A DNA stretch of 64,000 nt from DATKMP01 sp963790045 (GTDB lineage: Bacteria > Bacteroidota > Ignavibacteria > UBA10030), in assembly GCA_963790045.1 (NCBI GenBank), contig CAWBMS010000008.1, positions 528,604 to 592,603 on the forward strand, given 5' to 3'. Position 1 is the first letter of the stretch; every line of letters begins with the position of its first letter. The position numbers were made by a program, and so were the translations under genes. The notes beneath the pieces are model-generated. The model worked only from the letters and a program-made list of their open reading frames with translations. It was not told where the DNA came from and ran no database searches. Of the stretch, positions 50,088-58,208 are shown piece after piece.

Positions 50088-52181
50088 TTGAAAAAGATAG
50101 CAATAATCACAATAGGTATTTTGTTGGTAACGGTAAATATATTTGCAGAAAATGGCCATAGTCTTTGGCTGCGCGGCAAAAGCACAGGAACCGTGCACAT
50201 TATCTGCTCAAAGAATTCAGCTGCTCTCAACATCGCACAGCAGGAATTAAAAATATTCTGGCAAGGGAAATCAGGTGCATCTCTTACACTCATCATCAAA
50301 TCCGATCCGCTCATTCAAGGTGATGGTTTTAAATTAAGCGCCGGCAAAATTCAGGCAAATACAGATTTAGGTATTTTATACGGTGCATACGAACTGCTGC
50401 GCCGACAACAAACCGGAGAACCGATCAAGAAAGAAATTTTCAATCCTTCCTATCAACGGCGTATATTGAATCATTGGGATAACCTTGACGGAACAATAGA
50501 ACGAGGATATGCGGGACATTCCATCTTCTGGCGCAAAGGAAAAGATTCTCTCGTTGTTACAGAAAAAGATAAACTATTATGGCAGGAATATGCACGCGCT
50601 AATGCTTCCATCGGGATTAATGGGGCTGTCTTAAATAATGTCAATGCTTCTCCGAAAATGCTGACAGGAGATATTCTCAACAGAGTGAAAGAAATAGCTG
50701 ACGCACTTCGTCCTTATGGCATAAGAACTTATCTTTCAATTAACTTTTCTTCGCCGGCCATCATTGGCGGATTAAAAACTTCCGACCCGTTGGATCCTGA
50801 AGTAATCAATTGGTGGAAAGAAAAGGTTAAAGAAATTTATAATTTGATTCCGGATTTTGGCGGATTTTTAGTTAAAGCCAATAGCGAAGGTCAGCCGGGT
50901 CCGCAGGATTTTGGACGCACACATGCCGATGGAGCCAATGTCATGGCTGATGCTTTAAAACCCTATGGCGGAATTGTTATGTGGCGAGCTTTTGTATATA
51001 GTCCAAAGGAAAAGGATCGCGCCATGCAGGCATATTCGGAATTTATACCGCTTGATGGACAGTTTCATGATAATGTCATTATTCAGGTAAAAAATGGTCC
51101 GGTGGATTTTCAACCTCGCGAACCTTTCAACCCTCTCTTCGGCGCCATGAAAAAGACTTCTGTCATGCCCGAACTTCAGATAACCCAAGAATATTTGGGG
51201 CAAGCAATTCACCTTGTATTTCTATCAACAATGTGGGAAGAGTTCTTGCAAAGCGACACGTATCAGGAAGGCGTTGGCAGCACAATTGCCCGCTGTACGG
51301 ATGGAAGTATTTATCCACAGAACAATACGGCCATTGCCGGTGTAGCGAATATTGGATTAGATACCAACTGGTGCGGCCATCCATTTGCACAGGCAAACTG
51401 GTATGCATTTGGTCGTTTGGCATGGAACAACCGTTTGACAAGTGGACACATTGCCGAGGAGTGGCTGAACCTGACGTTTAAACCCATTGCATTAGAAAAA
51501 CATGCAGAGACAACGGCTCTTCCAATGAAATGGAATTTGAGTTTTCTGAAACCGGTAAAACAAATGATGCTTGAGAGCCGCGAAGCTGCTGTGGACTATA
51601 TGATGCCTCTGGGATTACATCATATTTTTGCAGGAAATAATCATTATGGACCGGGGCCATGGTATGCACCAAAAGGGTTGCGGCCAGATTGGACTCCGCC
51701 GTACTATCATAAAGCAGATACAAATGGAATCGGTTTTGACCGTACACAAACCGGCAGCAATGCTGTAAGCCAATACCATGAGCCGCTGAATTCAAAATTT
51801 AATGATGTAAACACTTGCCCGGAAATGTATTTGTTGTGGTTCCACCACCTTCCATGGAATTATCAAATGAAAAGTGGACACTCCTTGTGGGAAGAACTAT
51901 GCTACCGTTACGAAACCGGTGTAAAACAAGTACAGAAATTTCAGAAAGTCTGGGAGAAAGTACAGCCCTACATCGATCCGGAAAGATTTAAGCTTATTCA
52001 AAACAAGCTTAGAAACCAAGGTATCAATGCGCAGGAATGGAAAGATGGCTGCTTGCTTTATTTTCAGCAGTTCAGTCGGCTGCCAATTCCATCCGATATA
52101 GAACGCCCGGTGTACAATTTAAAAGATTTGGAAAACATGGATTTTTCAAAAAGTAATGAATGGCCCTGCAACAACCCATAA
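50088..52181 (+). CDS. aguA: GH67 alpha-glucuronidase
   Basis: Removes 4-O-methylglucuronic acid from the non-reducing end of xylo-oligosaccharides. The 697-residue product begins at a TTG (AAGGA 10 bases upstream) with a signal peptide ending IFAEN. Family blocks: RRILNHWDNLDGTIERGYAG, GINGAVLNNVNA, FGGFLVKANSEGQPGPQDFG with the catalytic carboxylates expected in and after this region, and the C-terminal FAGNNHYGPGPWY and YLLWFHHLPWNY. Length is normal. It shares direction and likely transcript with the GH3 gene; together they complete breakdown of glucuronoxylan fragments made by the GH10 enzyme. Confidence 0.95.
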   Translation: MKKIAIITIGILLVTVNIFAENGHSLWLRGKSTGTVHIICSKNSAALNIAQQELKIFWQGKSGASLTLIIKSDPLIQGDGFKLSAGKIQANTDLGILYGAYELLRRQQTGEPIKKEIFNPSYQRRILNHWDNLDGTIERGYAGHSIFWRKGKDSLVVTEKDKLLWQEYARANASIGINGAVLNNVNASPKMLTGDILNRVKEIADALRPYGIRTYLSINFSSPAIIGGLKTSDPLDPEVINWWKEKVKEIYNLIPDFGGFLVKANSEGQPGPQDFGRTHADGANVMADALKPYGGIVMWRAFVYSPKEKDRAMQAYSEFIPLDGQFHDNVIIQVKNGPVDFQPREPFNPLFGAMKKTSVMPELQITQEYLGQAIHLVFLSTMWEEFLQSDTYQEGVGSTIARCTDGSIYPQNNTAIAGVANIGLDTNWCGHPFAQANWYAFGRLAWNNRLTSGHIAEEWLNLTFKPIALEKHAETTALPMKWNLSFLKPVKQMMLESREAAVDYMMPLGLHHIFAGNNHYGPGPWYAPKGLRPDWTPPYYHKADTNGIGFDRTQTGSNAVSQYHEPLNSKFNDVNTCPEMYLLWFHHLPWNYQMKSGHSLWEELCYRYETGVKQVQKFQKVWEKVQPYIDPERFKLIQNKLRNQGINAQEWKDGCLLYFQQFSRLPIPSDIERPVYNLKDLENMDFSKSNEWPCNNP

Positions 52182-52185
52182 GCCC

Positions 52186-52241
52186 GCCAAATGGCGAGTA
52201 AATTTATTCCTGCGTACACAACCATAAAGGTTGCGCCTACC
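52186..52241. repeat. Dispersed 56-bp intergenic repeat, copy 1
   Basis: Begins GCCAAATGGCGAGTAAATTT, continues ATTCCTGCG and ends AAGGTTGCGCCTACC. It aligns over its full 56 bases with 60095-60150 (GCCAAACGGCGGGTAAATTT ... GTTGCGGCTACC). It lies in the 260-base spacer between the GH67 gene and the toxin array, next to other small hairpins (ACGCTTTCGCGT, GCGACCGTGAAGGTCGC). No gene is seen in this spacer. Confidence 0.65.
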
Positions 52242-52441
52242 AATTCACGCCGCGGTAGCCGCAAGCAGAATAGAGATTAAACGCTTTCGCGTTTACCATT
52301 TTTATGCTTCCAGCTGCTCGCGACCGTGAAGGTCGCAGTTACCATTATATTAAATATTATAAATACTGTTAGTGAGAATATCCTTTACTTGACTTTGCCC
52401 TTTTTAAAATGACTATACCTTAGTGTTGATTTTGTGAATAC

Positions 52442-52834
52442 TCAATTGATGTTTGGATCAAATATAATTGCCCAAGTTATATACATACTTATAATTTTAC
52501 CGTCTTCTTTTCCAGGTGTGAATTTATATTTTTTCGCTAATTCGAGCGCCTTTTTATTAAACAGTTTATTGGTTGATTTCATAATTTTGAAATCACTCGC
52601 ATTTCCTAATGTGTCAATAGTAGCCTTAATGTTTACTTTTTCTTTCTCTTTTGATTTGACATCAGAAGGATAACTAATAACCGGTTTATATATTATTTTA
52701 GGTGTTTCATAATAAGCATCGTGTATTATAAGACTATCTTTAGAATGAGACAATTGAACAGTATTCTTTTGATTCTGTGAAAAACAAAATGGACAAAATC
52801 TGATGGCAAGAGTAAAGAATATCTTATAGCGCAT
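52442..52834 (-). CDS. Exported TonB C-terminal-domain protein
   Basis: A 130-residue protein with a signal peptide (RYKIFFTLAIRFCPFCFSQ) and a TonB C-terminal domain: PVISYPSDVKSKEKEKVNIKA, TIDTLGNASDFKIMKST, KALELAKKYKFTPGKEDGK. It lacks the Pro-rich linker and membrane anchor of a working energy transducer. It lies 17 bases after the first mini-Rhs gene, at the position where an immunity gene would be expected, so it may be an immunity protein built on this fold rather than a TonB. Confidence 0.65.
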   Translation of the reverse strand: MRYKIFFTLAIRFCPFCFSQNQKNTVQLSHSKDSLIIHDAYYETPKIIYKPVISYPSDVKSKEKEKVNIKATIDTLGNASDFKIMKSTNKLFNKKALELAKKYKFTPGKEDGKIISMYITWAIIFDPNIN

Positions 52835-52851
52835 ATTTCTATTCCCTATAT

Positions 52852-53625
52852 TTAAGGGTTAAGAGGATATAAATATTTAATAACAGGATTATATAATTTT
52901 AGATTAAAGTTATCATATTTATGGCTTTGGTTAAATCCAGATACTTTAAATAATTGGTTTGCGGTTTTCCATGCACCTCCATTAAATTGGTTACCAAATA
53001 CTAGTTTATCAAATGCTGAAGAGAACGCCGGATTTTCATTTGGACTACCGGTAATTCCTGGCAAATTAAGTTGCGAGGTAACAACGACTGCAGCTACATT
53101 AGCAGACACCTCACTTCCTATTGTTTGACTCCCTGGCCAATATTGATCGCTTTCATAAGCATGAAAACTTTCATGAGAAAAAGTAAAGGTTTCTGACATT
53201 GCATCGGTATTCTGGAAAGAAAGTATTCCACCAGAACCTGTTTCATCACTATTAGGTTGATATTGAGCAGTTTCTTTTTGATTCGGATCAACTGAAATTT
53301 TATAGACTGCCTTTGAATCAGATAAAGTTTTCCAAATCTTTGAGAAGAGTTGAGAATGCTGCATGTTTTGAATATTCTGATTGAAACCCTTTAATTGCGA
53401 TGCATTTAATTGACTAACATCGATACTATCACCGTTCGGATCAATATTTTTAATTGGATTATCCAAGCCATAATTATACGGAGACCATGAAGGATATTTT
53501 GCCATCAACGGGTCCGGTGTACACCACCGTGCCGACCAAGAATCAAAATATCTGTGAGCATAACTTGATGGAACAACTATGCATGCTAAAAGAACAACAA
53601 AGAATAAATACTTTATTTGTTTCAT
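52852..53625 (-). CDS. Mini-Rhs secreted protein with HESFH metallopeptidase-like domain (toxin candidate 1)
   Basis: 257 residues. A signal peptide (MKQIKYLFFVVLLACIVVPS, then SYA) is joined directly to the Rhs terminal signature HRYFDSWSARWCTPDPL, KYPSWSPYNYGLDNPI and NIDPNGDS. The following 190 residues are unlike the sister genes. They contain TFSHESFHAYE, an HExxH-type zinc site, with a downstream SEVSANVAA glutamate as a possible third ligand. Rhs proteins normally have long YD-repeat shells before this motif; here it is absent. Bases 53468-53552 are identical to 58030-58114 in toxin candidate 3, so the constant part was copied recently. The TonB-domain gene follows 17 bases later. Toxic or peptidase activity is inference. 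Confidence 0.75.
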   Translation of the reverse strand: MKQIKYLFFVVLLACIVVPSSYAHRYFDSWSARWCTPDPLMAKYPSWSPYNYGLDNPIKNIDPNGDSIDVSQLNASQLKGFNQNIQNMQHSQLFSKIWKTLSDSKAVYKISVDPNQKETAQYQPNSDETGSGGILSFQNTDAMSETFTFSHESFHAYESDQYWPGSQTIGSEVSANVAAVVVTSQLNLPGITGSPNENPAFSSAFDKLVFGNQFNGGAWKTANQLFKVSGFNQSHKYDNFNLKLYNPVIKYLYPLNP

Positions 53626-53673
53626 GTGTAAGTTCTTTCTCATAGCACGTTGAAACTGAGAGCTTTATACAGT

Positions 53674-54075
53674 TTATTGTTTATAAAATTTTTCTCCCTC
53701 CTGTAGAAGATATGACCAACTTTGAACTCCATTAATTCTTCGAATATTTAAGTTACCATTTTTAACAAAAAAATATATAAAAGGTGTATTCGGCAAAAAA
53801 TCTATTTTCTTTTTCATAAAATAAACATTATCTGTGGCCACCAGTCTTACTGAGATGCTGATTTTATTTTTAAATTCTTTTGAATGGAAGAAAAAATCAG
53901 ATAAAGCTTCAGTATTTTTCGAATTCGGTTTTAATGAAAGGGTATCATAATAGCTCTTTTTAACAATGGCAAATATTTGATCTTTTGTGTTTGTAATTTT
54001 CAAAGATGATATTTTTTCTTGTGATAACAATAAAAAAGGAATAAAAAGACAAAAAATCGCTGTAGACATTTTCAT
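53674..54075 (-). CDS. Small exported protein, immunity candidate
   Basis: 133 residues, signal peptide (MKMSTAIFCLFIPFLLLS, then QEK), no recognised domain. The mature part is mixed charged/hydrophobic, with FLPNTPFIYFFVKNGNLNIRR near the C-terminus. It lies upstream of toxin candidate 1 (48 bases between) and downstream of the toxin candidate 2 partner. Low G+C and lack of relatives known to me fit the rapid turnover of immunity genes, but that is inference. Confidence 0.55.
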   Translation of the reverse strand: MKMSTAIFCLFIPFLLLSQEKISSLKITNTKDQIFAIVKKSYYDTLSLKPNSKNTEALSDFFFHSKEFKNKISISVRLVATDNVYFMKKKIDFLPNTPFIYFFVKNGNLNIRRINGVQSWSYLLQEGEKFYKQ

Positions 54076-54226
54076 AATAACATTCTTTCGTCTTATTGGT
54101 ACAAACTATTTATTATTGCATTTAATGGAGCAAATTCTAATGGCCTTAGTGGTGGAACAGGCTGCAAATGTCCATAGAGTTCATGTGCGGTCGTCTCTAC
54201 TAAATAACCTGCCTATTTGATATTCC

Positions 54227-54844
54227 TTAGTTTTCGATTTTAAATAATCTTACGTTACAAATATTTCCTGTAGTGTCAAAACACATGGATACACCAATAC
54301 ACCCAGCCATCCAATTATATGCTCTTCCTCGAGGATGCCACGACGAATAAATACCTGATTTATTGGTAACTATCTTATTGTTTTCCAGCTGGGTTGGAAA
54401 AAAACGCAAATAAATATCTGCACGTAATTGTCGATGGAATATATGTCCAAAGGTTACTAGTAGTAAATCATTTTCGTTCCATAATTTCATTAATGGTTTA
54501 TAAAAATCTATTCTGCCAGAATCTAATATTGTATCTTCTTTTGAATTAAATAATTTTCCCATAACATCTTTATTAGTAATTTGAAGACAATCAGTGGTAT
54601 CGAAATGATCGTCATAATCATACGGTTCGATTGGCATTAAAGTGTCAGAAACAGCAAACACTAATAAACCATTTGTCGTAGGGGGATTTATTTTTAGATG
54701 TTCTTTTATTTCCCTCTTAATTTCAGGAGACTTACGTATCCATTCTATTGCTTTGAAATAATAAAAAGATTGATCTTGTCCGAATAAAGTTGACCCAAAA
54801 AACAAATAGAATAAAATTATTAAAAATATTTTTATTAATTTCAT
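54227..54844 (-). CDS. Exported protein translationally coupled to toxin candidate 2 (immunity candidate)
   Basis: 205 residues from the ATG at 54844, which overlaps the stop of toxin candidate 2 as ATGA. Signal peptide MKLIKIFLIILFYLFFGS, then TLFGQ. The mature part contains KAIEWIRKSPEIKREIKEHL and NWMAGCIGVSMCFDTTGN near the end; no family recognised. The 4-base overlap enforces joint synthesis, the arrangement expected for a cognate immunity protein acting in the periplasm. Confidence 0.65.
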   Translation of the reverse strand: MKLIKIFLIILFYLFFGSTLFGQDQSFYYFKAIEWIRKSPEIKREIKEHLKINPPTTNGLLVFAVSDTLMPIEPYDYDDHFDTTDCLQITNKDVMGKLFNSKEDTILDSGRIDFYKPLMKLWNENDLLLVTFGHIFHRQLRADIYLRFFPTQLENNKIVTNKSGIYSSWHPRGRAYNWMAGCIGVSMCFDTTGNICNVRLFKIEN

Positions 54845-55695
54845 TGTGTTATCCAAGTGGGGTTAAATCTAATAACGTTACTTGTTGCTGGCAACCCATG
54901 ACTTATCATGTTAAATGAAGCGGGTCCCAATGGTATATATGCCGCCCCACCAATTGACATAGCAGGGTATGTCATTCTTTGTCCATAAACACCACCCAAC
55001 TGGCTACGGATAATATTCATTCGATCTTCTACGGGCCCGGGGGAACTTCCCCACGCCTTTGTTCCGTCAGAAAGTCCACCACCTACAAGAGTGTGTGATA
55101 ATTCATGGAAAAACGTCATTGCCCAACCCATTGTTGTTGAATTGACGCCAACAGAACCATTAATGAACGACTGAACTTCTGCCGGATTTATTGACATCAT
55201 TAAACCGCCAATTTGAGCACGCGAACTTTTATCTGAATTAAACGATAAATGTGCGACGTCTGGTGCATCTATACCACTTATTAGCAAATTTCTTGCCTCT
55301 GCACTACCTATTTGATTTCCATTTTCATCTGTTGCAATTATAGGATTTCCGTTGCTGTCCTTTGCATATTGTAAAAGGACTGTTCCGTTACTACCAGAAG
55401 CTGTAGTTACCGTAAGCCCTGTTTTATGTTGTGCATCTGCAATGATATTATTTAATGATTGTGCATCTTGTTGTTGAGCTCTTGCAACATCAACGCTGTC
55501 TCCATTCGGATCGATATTCATTATCGGGTTACATAATCCGTAATTATATGGCGACCAAGAAGGATATTTCTGAGCTAATGGATCGGGTGTGCACCATCTC
55601 GCAGACCACGAATCGAAATATCTGTGCGCGTAACTTACTTGCATGAAAGTAAATGCGAAAATAAAAACTGTTGCAACATATTTAACCGACTTCAT
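54841..55695 (-). CDS. Mini-Rhs secreted protein with HELSH metallopeptidase-like domain (toxin candidate 2)
   Basis: 284 residues from the ATG at 55695. A signal peptide (MKSVKYVATVFIFAFTFMQV, then SYA) joins directly to HRYFDSWSARWCTPDPL and KYPSWSPYNYGLCNPI with NIDPNGDS. The C-terminal domain is unrelated to that of candidates 1 and 3. It contains MTFFHELSHTLVGGGLSD, an HExxH motif, and then GPVEDRMNIIRSQLGGVYGQR, a pattern seen after HExxH in some Rhs C-terminal domains (from memory). Its constant region differs from copies 1 and 3 mainly at synonymous positions, so it is an older copy. It overlaps its immunity candidate by 4 bases. Confidence 0.75.
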   Translation of the reverse strand: MKSVKYVATVFIFAFTFMQVSYAHRYFDSWSARWCTPDPLAQKYPSWSPYNYGLCNPIMNIDPNGDSVDVARAQQQDAQSLNNIIADAQHKTGLTVTTASGSNGTVLLQYAKDSNGNPIIATDENGNQIGSAEARNLLISGIDAPDVAHLSFNSDKSSRAQIGGLMMSINPAEVQSFINGSVGVNSTTMGWAMTFFHELSHTLVGGGLSDGTKAWGSSPGPVEDRMNIIRSQLGGVYGQRMTYPAMSIGGAAYIPLGPASFNMISHGLPATSNVIRFNPTWITQ

Positions 55696-55854
55696 AAAAA
55701 CACCCTTATAATATGTCGCTATTACCACCACGAGTTGCGACACTATTTTACTTGCGGAATATATTCATTGTTTTCATCGACTGTATTAATATAATTGAAA
55801 ACCTTTCTTATGCTGCCGAGATGATCTGTGTATTAAAATCTTCATAAAGCAAAA

Positions 55855-56388
55855 TTAGTCTGTTTCTTTTTCTTTAAAGTATTTGAAATACTTTTTTGAT
55901 GTTAGTTTTTGATCTCTTATATAGCTCAATACTTTATTACTATTGCCTTCGACGAATGACACACAATCAACTATTTGATGAACAATATCATCATTATTAA
56001 TCTCATCCAATGTTTTAAGAGACTTATTCAAATCCCTACAGAAATAACTTGAAAAATCAATATTTAATTTTTCTGACACTTCAGCGTTAATTTTAAAAAT
56101 ATTATTTATTCGTATCTGAATAAAAAATAGTGAGGTAGAAGGAGATCCTTTCAATAAGGATTTATCAACTTTCAAAAGTTTTTTAACGACGTTTATATCT
56201 CGTCTAATTGAAATTCGATCCTCGTTTGAAAGTTGATCATAATTGTTTAAGAATATATTTACTTTTTTAATCGTAGTATTTTGTGAAGCAATGTCAAGCG
56301 CAGCTATAGTTGTTTCTTTATTTGCTTGCGCCGCGAATAAATGATGGTTTAAAAAAATAAATACTATACAAAATATTATTTTCTTCAT
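55855..56388 (-). CDS. Small exported helical protein of unknown function
   Basis: 177 residues from the ATG at 56388 (GAGG upstream). Signal peptide MKKIIFCIVFIFLNHHLFAA. The mature part is Lys/Asn/Ile-rich and mostly helical in character (SIRRDINVVKKLLKVDKSLL; LNKSLKTLDEINNDDIVHQI). No family is recognised. It lies upstream of toxin candidate 2 by 159 bases and may be an orphan immunity gene left from a lost toxin. Confidence 0.5.
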   Translation of the reverse strand: MKKIIFCIVFIFLNHHLFAAQANKETTIAALDIASQNTTIKKVNIFLNNYDQLSNEDRISIRRDINVVKKLLKVDKSLLKGSPSTSLFFIQIRINNIFKINAEVSEKLNIDFSSYFCRDLNKSLKTLDEINNDDIVHQIVDCVSFVEGNSNKVLSYIRDQKLTSKKYFKYFKEKETD

Positions 56389-56401
56389 ACTTAACCTCAA
56401 A

Positions 56402-56561
56402 CTAATTTAGTGACTTCACAACTTCTTGAATGCTTTTTACAGGAATTGGATTTACTGGCAACGGAACATCTCCACCTCGTGTAATAGATACTTTTTTGGC
56501 AGATGTTATAAACTATCACGCCTGTTATGATAAGCGGAAATAATAATATTTGCCAGTTCAT
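56402..56561 (-). CDS. Possible very small membrane protein, frameshift suspected
   Basis: From the ATG at 56561 (AAAGGATT just upstream) the frame gives one membrane segment, MNWQILLFPLIITGVIVYNI. After about residue 28 the one-base-shifted frame reads more like protein (RGGDVPLPVNPIPVKSIQEV, stop at 56402) than the original one, which is Ser/Cys-rich. If real, it is about 53 residues and lies directly before the gene at 55855-56388. Confidence 0.3.
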
Positions 56562-56639
56562 AATAATCCTTTCACACGCTTTTTTCTTATCATTGCGATC
56601 TCATTCTTTTGTAAGATAAGGATATTTGTAAATCAATAG

Positions 56640-56800
56640 ATGTCTTTGCGATCCCGACGCAGTCGGGAGAAGCAATCTCAAGTGTCATCAAGAACTCGGT
56701 ACCATCGATGTCCCCGCAAAGCTCCGCCAAACAGATGGCGAATAAACCCGCCACACAGACGTCGGGCAAGCGGAGCTTGGTGACGAGGATAACAAAAGCA
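56640..56800. repeat. REP-like palindromic region
   Basis: Contains the perfect hairpin TCCCGAC/GTCGGGA (56652-56668) and further G+C-rich arms (GCTCCGCC, CCCGCCAC, GTCGGGCAAGCGGAGC) in an otherwise A/T-rich neighbourhood. A 72-codon frame crosses it but looks like translated repeat. With 56402-56561 it fills the roughly 400-base spacer between two array genes. Confidence 0.5.
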
Positions 56801-56804
56801 TCAT

Positions 56805-57407
56805 TCATTTTACAAGAACATGTAAAGGACCTAATACCAATCGTTTCAATCCCTGTTCAAATTTAAAAGCATTTTTTTCGCTAAACCCCGATTTGTATAA
56901 TTCCTTAAAATTTACATTTGTAAATAACCCATCATCAATATAATATCCTATGTAAATTAAAAGATAACGCGATGCGATATTATTATAATCTTCTGTTGCA
57001 ATAGGAACTCTGCAAATCTGTTTTTCTTTTTCCTGCATTGTTTCTATTTTGATTCTATATTTAAAATGGAAATCATGATTCGGAATAAGACTAAATAAAG
57101 AAAGGGGTTGTATGCGACCGAGTTCTACCATCCAGTCTCCTCCTTCATCTATGACAAACCAACATACAGAATCAGAACAAGCATGTAAATGATCAGGTTT
57201 AAACAAAAAAACAGATCGAGCACTATCTCTGTTTTTAATATCGAGAGAAAGAATAAGTGTATCTCCAACTTTTAAAATGGTCTTGTCAGCACTCATCCTA
57301 AAAAATACTTTTGTTGTTTGATCTTCAAACGTTATAGTATTTTTATCTTGACAATATCCCATTGATGTAAAGAGTATAAAAATTATCAACAAATAACGTT
57401 TCGACAT
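56805..57407 (-). CDS. Exported protein following toxin candidate 3 (immunity candidate)
   Basis: 200 residues with a signal peptide (MSKRYLLIIFILFTSMGYCQ; Cys19 could be a lipobox). The mature domain has an Ig-like beta-sandwich appearance (SADKTILKVGDTLILSLDIK, then FHFKYRIKIET). No specific family is recognised. It starts 15 bases after the stop of toxin candidate 3, so it is the natural immunity candidate for it. Confidence 0.6.
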   Translation of the reverse strand: MSKRYLLIIFILFTSMGYCQDKNTITFEDQTTKVFFRMSADKTILKVGDTLILSLDIKNRDSARSVFLFKPDHLHACSDSVCWFVIDEGGDWMVELGRIQPLSLFSLIPNHDFHFKYRIKIETMQEKEKQICRVPIATEDYNNIASRYLLIYIGYYIDDGLFTNVNFKELYKSGFSEKNAFKFEQGLKRLVLGPLHVLVK

Positions 57408-57422
57408 TTGGTGTTTCTCCTT

Positions 57423-58187
57423 CTAAGGAATAGGTATCACAGGATCTGTCGATGTACCACCGAAACAGGTTTTATTAGCTTCTGTATGGGCTTGTTGATA
57501 ACCTTCACCCATTATTGTCCTTTCAATATTTTCAATAAGTTCATGCCCAACAATCTGTCCGGTAGATAGATTTGATCCATCATTCGATCTAAGCCATCCT
57601 ACAGCATTTGAAACTTGCACATATCCCTCGTATCCCGGTGGAGGCCTTAAACCATGCGGTGCTATAGATTCCATTGCTGTACCTGCATAACGTGAGGTCG
57701 TTGAAGCATTAGAAGTGGCTCCTTCAATCACCGGAGTTTTTGACTTTGCAAATATTTCAGTTGTACTAATGTTTAAATTTTCTTTTCCCGTTATTTCAAG
57801 CCCAATTTTCTTTATTCCATCTACACCTATAATAAGTTTATCAAGAAAAGCATTACTACCACTCTTGTAACCGTCTCTGTTAATTTGAACAAATCCATTA
57901 ACCAATGCGATTCTTTTTGCATCCGAGCCAGCCTGCGATTGTAAATATGATAGTCCTTGATTTGCATATTGTCCAACCACTGCGACTGAATCTCCGTTCG
58001 GATCAACATTTTTTATTGGATTATTCAATCCATAATTATACGGAGACCATGAAGGATATTTTGCCATCAACGGGTCCGGTGTACACCACCGTGCCGACCA
58101 AGAATCAAAATATCGGTGAGCATATCCTACTTGAGCAGTGAAGCTTGCCAAAAGAACAACAAAGAATAAATATTTTATTTGTTTCAA
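57423..58187 (-). CDS. Mini-Rhs secreted protein with HELIE motif (toxin candidate 3)
   Basis: 254 residues, TTG start with AAGGAG 8 bases upstream. The signal peptide (MKQIKYLFFVVLLASFTAQV, then GYA) is near-identical to that of candidate 1. It runs into HRYFDSWSARWCTPDPL, KYPSWSPYNYGLNNPI and NVDPNGDS. The C-terminal domain is different again. Near its end lies GQIVGHELIENIERTIMGEG, then AHTEANK; HELIE has the His-Glu pair of HExxH but Glu where the second His would be. It begins 21 bases after the transglutaminase-like gene and precedes an immunity candidate by 15 bases. Whether it is a metalloenzyme is uncertain. Confidence 0.75.
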   Translation of the reverse strand: MKQIKYLFFVVLLASFTAQVGYAHRYFDSWSARWCTPDPLMAKYPSWSPYNYGLNNPIKNVDPNGDSVAVVGQYANQGLSYLQSQAGSDAKRIALVNGFVQINRDGYKSGSNAFLDKLIIGVDGIKKIGLEITGKENLNISTTEIFAKSKTPVIEGATSNASTTSRYAGTAMESIAPHGLRPPPGYEGYVQVSNAVGWLRSNDGSNLSTGQIVGHELIENIERTIMGEGYQQAHTEANKTCFGGTSTDPVIPIP

Positions 58188-58208
58188 GTGTGAACTCCTT
58201 CCCGTTAT

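Noticed and set aside
56590..56808. 72-codon minus-strand frame
   Set aside because: It crosses a REP-like palindromic region and its translation is Cys/Leu-rich in the way of translated repeats; no ribosome-binding site was noted.
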